A stretch of DNA of 64,000 nucleotides from Weissella bombi (GTDB taxonomy: Bacteria; Bacillota; Bacilli; Lactobacillales; Lactobacillaceae), in assembly GCF_900094835.1 (NCBI RefSeq), contig NZ_FMAO01000004.1:51810-115809 (forward strand), in the 5' to 3' direction. Under the pieces are notes generated by a model. That model had not been told where the DNA came from and did no database searches. It worked only from the letters and a program-made list of their open reading frames with translations. This document shows positions 58,196 to 64,000 of this stretch, one piece after another (the first letter of the stretch is position 1; each line of letters begins with the position of its first letter). A program made the translations under genes and the position numbers.

Positions 58196-58390
58196 ATTAC
58201 GTCCCTCTCCTTTAAAAAATGTGGTGTCACCTCATTTTCATTAACTGACTAATTGTCAGCACATATAAGTATTTTAACATATTTCTTTGTCGCTAAGAAT
58301 GCATGATAAGTTAGTTTGGACACCTTGCAAGATAACGATTACAATTAACGTTATATACTACATTAAGCAAATTCATCGGGGGAAAATTTA

Positions 58391-59407
58391 ATGTACCAAG
58401 CAAATAAACAACGTTATGACAAAATGATTTATAACCGTGTTGGTAATAGTGGCCTAAAGCTATCTGCATTAGGCCTTGGACTTTGGCATAATTTTGGTAG
58501 TGTCGATCCTATTGAAAATCAAAAAGCAATTATTCACCAAGCTTTTGATTTAGGTATCACCTATTTTGATTTAGCTAACAACTATGGACCTGTGCCCGGT
58601 AGTGCCGAAAAAAACTTTGGTAATATTCTTGCCCATGACATGCATGCTTATCGTGATGAACTCGTTATTTCAAGTAAAGCCGGCTATGAAATGTGGGATG
58701 GACCTTATGGTAATTGGGGTTCTAAGAAAAGTATCATTGCTAGTGCCAATCAAAGTTTAGCTCGTCTCCAATTAGATTATGTTGATATCTTTTACTCACA
58801 TCGTCCAGATCCAGACACACCAGTTGAAGAAACAGCACTTGCTTTAGATCAATTAGTTCGTGATGGTAAAGCCTTGTATATTGGTATTTCAAATTATTCC
58901 GGTATCCAAACGCAAGCAATTATTGATATTTTTAATGATTTAAAGACGCCTTTCATTATTCATCAACCTCGCTATAACATGTTTAATCGTCAAATTGAGC
59001 AAGACCTATTACCCGTTTTACGTGAAACAGGTAAAGCAGCAGCTGTTTTCAGTCCTCTATCACAAGGTTTGTTAACTGATAAATACTTAAATGGTATTCC
59101 TAAGACATCACGGGCAGCCAAAAGTACTAGTCCTTTCTTACACACAAATCAAGTTGACGCTACCATTAAAACAGTGCAGCGCCTAAATGAAGTTGCTAAA
59201 AACCGTCATCAAACGTTAGCTGAAATGGCGCTAGCTTGGGACCTTAGACATTCAGAAGTTGCTAGTGTCATTATTGGTGCTAGTCGACCAGAGCAATTAG
59301 TTGATAATGTTAAGGCATTAAACAATTTAAATTTCAGTCAGGCTGAGTTAAATCAAATTGATAGTATTTTAAGCCAACAACCTAATATCGATTGGCAAGC
59401 GCATTAA
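58391..59407 (+). CDS. Aldo/keto reductase, YghZ (glyceraldehyde-3-phosphate/methylglyoxal reductase)-like
   Basis: NADPH-dependent carbonyl reductase of 338 residues. The tetrad residues are seen in FDLANNYGP (Asp, Tyr), SSKAGYEMW (Lys) and SHRPDPDTP (His). N-terminal YQANKQRYDKMIYNRVGNSG and GLGLWHNFG resemble E. coli YghZ and the voltage-channel beta-subunit branch of the superfamily. Likely a detoxifying reductase; the substrate is unproven. Own promoter and terminator; GGGGGA before the ATG. Confidence 0.88.
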   Translation: MYQANKQRYDKMIYNRVGNSGLKLSALGLGLWHNFGSVDPIENQKAIIHQAFDLGITYFDLANNYGPVPGSAEKNFGNILAHDMHAYRDELVISSKAGYEMWDGPYGNWGSKKSIIASANQSLARLQLDYVDIFYSHRPDPDTPVEETALALDQLVRDGKALYIGISNYSGIQTQAIIDIFNDLKTPFIIHQPRYNMFNRQIEQDLLPVLRETGKAAAVFSPLSQGLLTDKYLNGIPKTSRAAKSTSPFLHTNQVDATIKTVQRLNEVAKNRHQTLAEMALAWDLRHSEVASVIIGASRPEQLVDNVKALNNLNFSQAELNQIDSILSQQPNIDWQAH

Positions 59408-59425
59408 AGTTCAATAATAAAAAAG

Positions 59426-59470
59426 GGCCGTTAATCTACCATTTCAAAATGGTTAGACTAACGGCCCTTA
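59426..59470. terminator. Bidirectional terminator
   Basis: Stem aaagggccgttaatctacc with its complement, A6 before, weak T-run after, between convergent genes. Confidence 0.85.
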
Positions 59471-59488
59471 ACTTTGACTTTTTATATT

Positions 59489-60313
59489 TTAACGCCACCA
59501 CTCATCAAACACAGTCACTGGTTGACGACGCTTGTGTTCAGAAGTCGTATACAAATGCTCGATTTGCTTAGCATCCGCATCAGACACTTCTCTACCTTCC
59601 AAATAATCATCAATCGCATTATAAGTGACACCCAAAGCATCTTCGTCAGGCAATGCTGGTCGATCTTCTTCTAAATCAGCTGTTGGTACCTTTTCATATA
59701 AGTTCTTTGGTGCATCTAAGTAAGCTAACAATTGGCGTCCTTGTCGCTTATTTAAACGGTACAATGGTGTCACATCAGCAGCACCATCCCCAAATTTCGT
59801 ATAAAAACCTGCCAATGCCTCAGCAGCATGATCAGTTCCAATCACAACACCACGATTAGCCGCTGCAACGCCATATTGCGCAATCATTCGTTCACGTGCT
59901 TTGATATTCCCTTTATTAAAATCAGTTACTTCAATACCACTAGCTTCAAGTTGCTTTACAATACCTTCAACTGACTCTTTAATGTTGACCTTTACCATTT
60001 TGTCAGCACCTTGCCAATCAATTGCAGCCAATGCATCTGACTCATCAGATTGTTGACTGTATGGCAAACGCATCGCGATAAATTGATAAGTTTGGTCGCC
60101 CGTTTCCTCACGCAATTGCTCAACAGCAAATTGTGCTAGCTTACCAGCTAATAATGAATCTTGACCACCTGAAATACCTAATACAAGTGTCTTAAGACCG
60201 GTCTTGACTAAATAATCTTTTAATAATGAAATTGAACGATTAATTTCTGTTTCTGAATCAATTGTTGGTTGAACACCTAATGTTTGAATAATTTCTGCTT
60301 GTAATGGTCGCAT
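59489..60313 (-). CDS. nadE: NAD synthetase, ammonia-dependent
   Basis: Amidates nicotinate adenine dinucleotide to NAD. It has 274 residues, with PP-loop [17 protein letters not shown] (about 43-59) and C-terminal [16 protein letters not shown]. Length matches the single-domain NH3-dependent type. Follows pncB by 27 bases, forming a niacin salvage operon. Confidence 0.97.
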   Translation of the reverse strand: MRPLQAEIIQTLGVQPTIDSETEINRSISLLKDYLVKTGLKTLVLGISGGQDSLLAGKLAQFAVEQLREETGDQTYQFIAMRLPYSQQSDESDALAAIDWQGADKMVKVNIKESVEGIVKQLEASGIEVTDFNKGNIKARERMIAQYGVAAANRGVVIGTDHAAEALAGFYTKFGDGAADVTPLYRLNKRQGRQLLAYLDAPKNLYEKVPTADLEEDRPALPDEDALGVTYNAIDDYLEGREVSDADAKQIEHLYTTSEHKRRQPVTVFDEWWR

Positions 60314-60340
60314 AACAGCCTCCCTTAAGAAATAATACTA

Positions 60341-61816
60341 TTAATTGTTTTTACTAATTTTATCAACGTATGAACGGGTTTTATTGATAAGATTCATCTT
60401 ATGGTCCCATGCATCTTGTGACAAATCAACTGGATATTCTTGTGGATTCAAATCACGACGATATTCTGAATATAACGAATTAATATGATGTTGTGAAAAA
60501 TCACGTACTTCATCCAACGCTGGCAATTCATAAACTAACTCACCGTTCACAAAAATATCTTGTAAGATTGGTCGTGCTGTATAATCCACGACAGTCTTAT
60601 TTAGGTATGGATAGCTAGGGTGGAACATATACAATCCATCAGGCAAATTAGTTGGATCTTCATTCCATAAAGCAACGTAGTCCCCTTGTGACTTACCGTC
60701 AGAATTACGTGTAATTCGCCAAACTTGCTTTTGACCTGGCGTTGAAATTTTTTCAGCTGAGCCCGAAATCTTAATGGTATCAGTCATATTACCGTTTTCA
60801 TCTTCGATTGAAACAACCTTATAAACTCCACCAAGTGCAGCCTGGTCATATGCCGTGATCAACTTTGTTCCAATACCCCATGTATCAATTTTAGCACCTT
60901 GGAACTTCAAACTCTTAATTGTTGATTCATCCAAATCATTTGAAGCGACAATTGATGCATTAGGGAAACCAGCTTCGTCCAACATCTTACGAACCCCTTT
61001 AGAAACGTAAGCCAAATCACCAGAATCAATACGTACACCAATAAAGTTAATCTTATCGCCCATTTCTTGTGCCACACGAATTGCAGCTGGTACACCAGAA
61101 CGTAGTGTATCGTAAGTGTCTACCAAAAAGACAACATCATGATGCGTCTCAGCATATGCTTTAAAGGCTTCATAATCATTACGATAGACCTGTACCAAAC
61201 TATGTGCATGGGTACCAGAAATTGGAATACCAAATAGCTTACCTGCCCGCACATTTGAAGTCGCATTAAAGCCACCAATGTAAGCAGCTCGTGTTCCCCA
61301 AAGAGCGGCATCCATTTCTTGTGCACGACGTGAACCAAACTCCATCAAAGTTTGATCACCAACAACTGAACGAATTCTTGATGCCTTCGTGGCAATTAAA
61401 GTTTGATAGTTAATGATGTTTAGTAATGGTGTTTCAATTAATTGCGCATCAAAAACAGTTGCCTCAACCTGCACAATTGGTTCATTGTTAAAAACAACAT
61501 CTCCTTCATGAGGTGTACGTACTGTTCCCTTAAAACGCCAATTTTTTAAATAATCTAAAAACTCTTCATTAAACTCCCCAGTTGAACGTAGATAATCAAG
61601 ATCACTCTGAGAAAAATGCAAGCCACTCAAAAAATTAACAAATCGTTCTAATCCAGCAAAAACGGCATAACCATTTTGAAATGGCATTTTACGAAAGTAC
61701 ATCTCGTAAACCGCTTTGCGTTCATGAATTCCCTTCATAAAATACGTTTGCATCATTGATAATTGGTATGCATCGGTGTGTAATGCCAAGCTATCATCTG
61801 GATATGCTAAAGCCAT
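60341..61816 (-). CDS. pncB: Nicotinate phosphoribosyltransferase
   Basis: Makes nicotinate mononucleotide from nicotinate and PRPP, the entry step of salvage. It has 491 residues, with HTDAYQLSMMQTYF at the start, the phosphorylated His in ISGTHAHSLVQVY (about 204) and GVRIDSGDLAYVSKGVR (about 262). Nadd-type adenylyltransferase (nadD) is elsewhere. GGAG precedes the ATG. Confidence 0.96.
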   Translation of the reverse strand: MALAYPDDSLALHTDAYQLSMMQTYFMKGIHERKAVYEMYFRKMPFQNGYAVFAGLERFVNFLSGLHFSQSDLDYLRSTGEFNEEFLDYLKNWRFKGTVRTPHEGDVVFNNEPIVQVEATVFDAQLIETPLLNIINYQTLIATKASRIRSVVGDQTLMEFGSRRAQEMDAALWGTRAAYIGGFNATSNVRAGKLFGIPISGTHAHSLVQVYRNDYEAFKAYAETHHDVVFLVDTYDTLRSGVPAAIRVAQEMGDKINFIGVRIDSGDLAYVSKGVRKMLDEAGFPNASIVASNDLDESTIKSLKFQGAKIDTWGIGTKLITAYDQAALGGVYKVVSIEDENGNMTDTIKISGSAEKISTPGQKQVWRITRNSDGKSQGDYVALWNEDPTNLPDGLYMFHPSYPYLNKTVVDYTARPILQDIFVNGELVYELPALDEVRDFSQHHINSLYSEYRRDLNPQEYPVDLSQDAWDHKMNLINKTRSYVDKISKNN

Positions 61817-61953
61817 AACATAATTCTCCTCAATTTTTTTATTAGTACCATTCTACCACAAATCACAGGGTGTAAAGTCAGCTCTATTATACTTCCTAGT
61901 GGTATACTGATAAGATTGTCACTTAAATAATTTATATATAAGGAATGATTATC

Positions 61954-62622
61954 ATGATTCATAACTATCCAATTAAAGAATCGATGCGTACGGGGATGCT
62001 ACTTGCAGCAACAGCAGGTTTTATTGATGCTTACACATTCACCATTCATGATATGCGTTTTGCTAGTTTCCAGAGTGGTAATTTATTACAGATTGGTTTA
62101 AATGTTGCTGGTGGTAAATGGTTACATGCACTGCTTTACTTCTGGCCAGTATTTGCCTTTTTAATTGGTACTAGTTTTAACCAACTTTTGAAACATTTTG
62201 CAAAAAATCGTCACCAATCACATACTATGATAGCTTTGCTTGTTGAATTGATAGGTTTAATCGTCGTTGCTTTGCTTGAATATAATAATATTTCAGCTGA
62301 TATTATCTTACCTTTACTTGCTTTCTTTATGGCAATTCAGGCAGATACATTTAACCTCATTCACGGTATGCCCTATATGACCATCTTAAGTACCGGTAAT
62401 TTACGCACGCTTAGTAGCGGATTGACCAACGGTTTATTATGGCACGATAAAGAATCGTTGCATCGTGCTGGACGAGTAGCACCAGTTATCTTAGCATTCT
62501 TTATCTCAGCAATTTTAGCTTTTTTTGCAATTCAATTATTTCATCAAGGTGCACTATTTATCGCACCAATTTTAATACTTGGTCTTCTTATTTTAGTAAA
62601 TCGAGAAGAAAAACAAGAATAG
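61954..62622 (+). CDS. DUF1275 (YoaK) family membrane protein
   Basis: Integral membrane protein of about 222 residues with six spans. The family signature TAGFIDAYTFTIHDMRFASFQSGN lies near residues 22-45, in two pieces TAGFIDAYTF and FASFQSGNLL, with its repeat TILSTGNLRTLSSGL near 150. The role is unknown, though some members are proposed transporters. Start at 61954 is preferred because AAGGA lies nine bases upstream; an ATG at 61945 is closer to that site. Confidence 0.8.
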   Translation: MIHNYPIKESMRTGMLLAATAGFIDAYTFTIHDMRFASFQSGNLLQIGLNVAGGKWLHALLYFWPVFAFLIGTSFNQLLKHFAKNRHQSHTMIALLVELIGLIVVALLEYNNISADIILPLLAFFMAIQADTFNLIHGMPYMTILSTGNLRTLSSGLTNGLLWHDKESLHRAGRVAPVILAFFISAILAFFAIQLFHQGALFIAPILILGLLILVNREEKQE

Positions 62623-62625
62623 CTG

Positions 62626-62654
62626 TTGACATAAGTGTCAATATCAACTAGAAT
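62626..62654 (+). promoter_or_regulatory. metQ T-box promoter
   Basis: TTGACA (62626-62631) and TAGAAT (62649-62654), 17-base spacer, beginning four bases after the preceding stop codon. Confidence 0.8.
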
Positions 62655-62655
62655 A

Positions 62656-62980
62656 CGGATAGTATTTTAGAATAATAAACAAGTTGATCAGGGAAGTAGT
62701 TTAATTATAATTTGTTAAGAGAGACAGCATTTGGTGTAAGTTGTTCAAATTATATTAATCGAAAATGGCCTGTGATTGGCGTTAATGAGTAGCAAGTCTA
62801 TAAATTAACGACGGAATGGTCTACGTTAAAAGACACACGAATCGGCATAGCATCATATCGCTCACTGCCCGCTCGTTGCTAAGGTTTTAACTAGTAATGG
62901 TTAAAATGAATGTAGAATGGTAACACGAGACTCGTTTCTATCGGATTATATATAATCTTGATGGGACGAGTCTTTTTTAT
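62656..62980 (+). ncRNA. T-box riboswitch, methionine specifier, controlling metQ-metN
   Basis: Plus-strand leader: AAGAGAGACAGCATTTGG in distal Stem I, specifier region TCGAAA-ATG-GCCTGTG (ATG at 62765-62767), T-box AGAATGGTAACACG (62913-62926). The terminator AGACTCGT/ACGAGTCT with TTTTTTA lies at 62927-62977. Uncharged tRNA-Met would turn on the methionine importer. Confidence 0.9.
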
Positions 62981-63043
62981 TTCCATGCCCTTCTAAAATA
63001 CCAAAAAATAACTACTAATATACTCAAAAGGAGAACTATTATT

Positions 63044-63874
63044 ATGCATAAAGGATTGAAAATTGGTGCTATCTTAGCCGTTAGTGCCTTCGCTGCTGGA
63101 ACTGCTGCCCCTATTACTGCTAACGCTGCTGCAAAAAAGACAGTTACTGTTGGAATTGTTGGTACTAGTGATAAGAAATTATGGGATAACATTAACAAAA
63201 CAACGCAAAAGAAATATAACCTAACCGTTAAAACAAAGGTCTTTACTGATTACAATCAACCAAACAAGGCCGTAGCTGACGGATCACTTGATTTAAATGC
63301 TTTCCAACACACTTATTTCTTAGAGAATTGGAACAAATCAAATAATAACAAGGTAAAGGCAATTGGTAAGACATTCATCACACCTATCCGCCTTTACTCA
63401 GAAAAGCATAAAGATGTTAAAGACTTCAAAAAGGGTGATAGCATTGCCGTACCAAACGACAGTACTAATGAAGGTCGTGCTTTAACTTTGCTACAATCAG
63501 CTGGTTTGATTACCCTAAAGAAGGGTGTTGATTTACCAACGCTTAAAGATATTAAATCAAATAAGCTAAACCTAAAGTTTAAAGAAGTTGCTGCTGATCA
63601 AGGCCCATCTGCTCTAAAGTCAATGGACGGGGCTGTTATCAACACAAACTACGCACAAGAAGCTAAGCTTAAGTTGAGTTCAGCTATTTATGTTGAACCA
63701 ATCAACAAGAAGTCAAAGCAATGGATTAACGTGATTTTTGCTCGCAAGAGTGATGCTGACAAGAAGGCATACAAGCAAGTTGTTAAGGCATACCAAAGCA
63801 AGCAAACAAAGCAATACCTAAAGGATACTTGGGGTAAGGCTGAAATTCCAGCATGGGATATCAAGTTGAAGTAA
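63044..63874 (+). CDS. metQ: Methionine ABC transporter substrate-binding protein
   Basis: NlpA/MetQ-family protein of 276 residues binding methionine outside the membrane. Family marks are VGIVGTSDKKLWDNI (about 36-50), DLNAFQHTYFLENWN (about 84-98) and VINTNYAQEAKL. The signal peptide (1-28) ends ITANAAAKK, a signal-peptidase-I-like site with no lipobox cysteine, whereas MetQ is usually a lipoprotein. Followed by metN, and controlled by the Met T-box. Confidence 0.95.
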   Translation: MHKGLKIGAILAVSAFAAGTAAPITANAAAKKTVTVGIVGTSDKKLWDNINKTTQKKYNLTVKTKVFTDYNQPNKAVADGSLDLNAFQHTYFLENWNKSNNNKVKAIGKTFITPIRLYSEKHKDVKDFKKGDSIAVPNDSTNEGRALTLLQSAGLITLKKGVDLPTLKDIKSNKLNLKFKEVAADQGPSALKSMDGAVINTNYAQEAKLKLSSAIYVEPINKKSKQWINVIFARKSDADKKAYKQVVKAYQSKQTKQYLKDTWGKAEIPAWDIKLK

Positions 63875-63939
63875 GCCATTTATAACAACCGTGACGGGCT
63901 TAGTCCCGCTCACATACATATCAATAGTAGGAGAAGAAT

Positions 63940-64000
63940 ATGGCAGTTATTTCATTAAAAAATATTAACGTAACTTTTAAACAAAAAAAGCGTGAAATTG
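63940..64000 (+). CDS. metN: Methionine ABC transporter ATPase MetN, start only
   Basis: ATG 63940 follows TAGGAGAAG. The 20 visible codons read MAVISLKNINVTF.QKKREI, a normal beginning of a MetN ATPase. The rest lies beyond the window. Assignment leans on its place after metQ. Confidence 0.75.
   Translation, partial: MAVISLKNINVTFKQKKREI

Noticed and set aside
62656..62980. SAM (S-box) riboswitch before metQ
   Set aside because: A clear T-box sequence and tRNA-specifier region are present; S-box core motifs are not.

Overview
The window comes from a low-GC Gram-positive lactic acid bacterium (Lactobacillales). The evidence is the ecfA1-ecfA2-ecfT-truA-rplM-rpsI and sigH-like/rpmG/secE/nusG/rplKA/rplJL clusters in Firmicute order, CcpA-type cre sites, methionine-specific T-boxes where Bacillales would use SAM riboswitches, and a pyrBC-carAB-pyrDFE operon like that of lactobacilli. 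A Leuconostocaceae member (Weissella-like) is my best guess from content, but I could not test this. Nearly all genes lie on the minus strand.

Left part (1-20.5 kb), carbon and nitrogen use. glpO (partial) and glpK for glycerol sit under a cre-overlapped promoter. They are followed by an AldA-like aldehyde dehydrogenase, a YczE-type membrane protein, an M42 aminopeptidase and a frameshifted oppA. A LacI-controlled operon then carries a TIM-barrel isomerase, a transporter, a PfkB-type kinase, 3-hexulose-6-phosphate synthase, 6-phospho-3-hexuloisomerase and a doubly broken KDPG aldolase. A beta-glucoside module (EIIC, 6-phospho-beta-glucosidase, GntR) and an M20 deacylase follow. The deacylase is preceded by a methionine T-box.

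Accessory island (about 20.9-28.1 kb). Two paralogous secreted proteins, one intact and one decayed, bracket a probable nuclease/helicase locus. It contains an XRE-HTH/GIY-YIG/DUF2075 helicase gene split by an exact 8-bp tandem duplication and an HNH nuclease gene stopped by an in-frame TGA at a conserved Arg. A KAP-family P-loop NTPase gene lies next to it. I read this as a defence-like locus, at least partly inactivated. It is the least conventional part of the window.

Housekeeping core (28.3-53.7 kb). This holds ribosomal proteins with recognisable autoregulatory leaders (L13, L10 and a possible L1 site), the ECF transporter energising module, a 2'-O-methyltransferase, an NDH-2/DoxX fusion, an Mn-type ABC transporter with a perfect inverted-repeat operator, and a beta-lactamase-fold protein. 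It continues with the translation/transcription cluster, rlmB, mrnC and the pyrimidine operon, which has a PyrR-type attenuator.

Right part (53.9-64 kb). kdsD and kdsA, enzymes of KDO synthesis, are unexpected in a Gram-positive. luxS has its own methionine T-box. cysS, an aldo/keto reductase, nadE-pncB and a DUF1275 membrane protein follow. The window ends in metQ and the start of metN behind a third methionine T-box. The three T-boxes link luxS, MetQN and the M20 deacylase into one methionine-starvation regulon. No tRNA, rRNA, insertion sequence or CRISPR array was seen.
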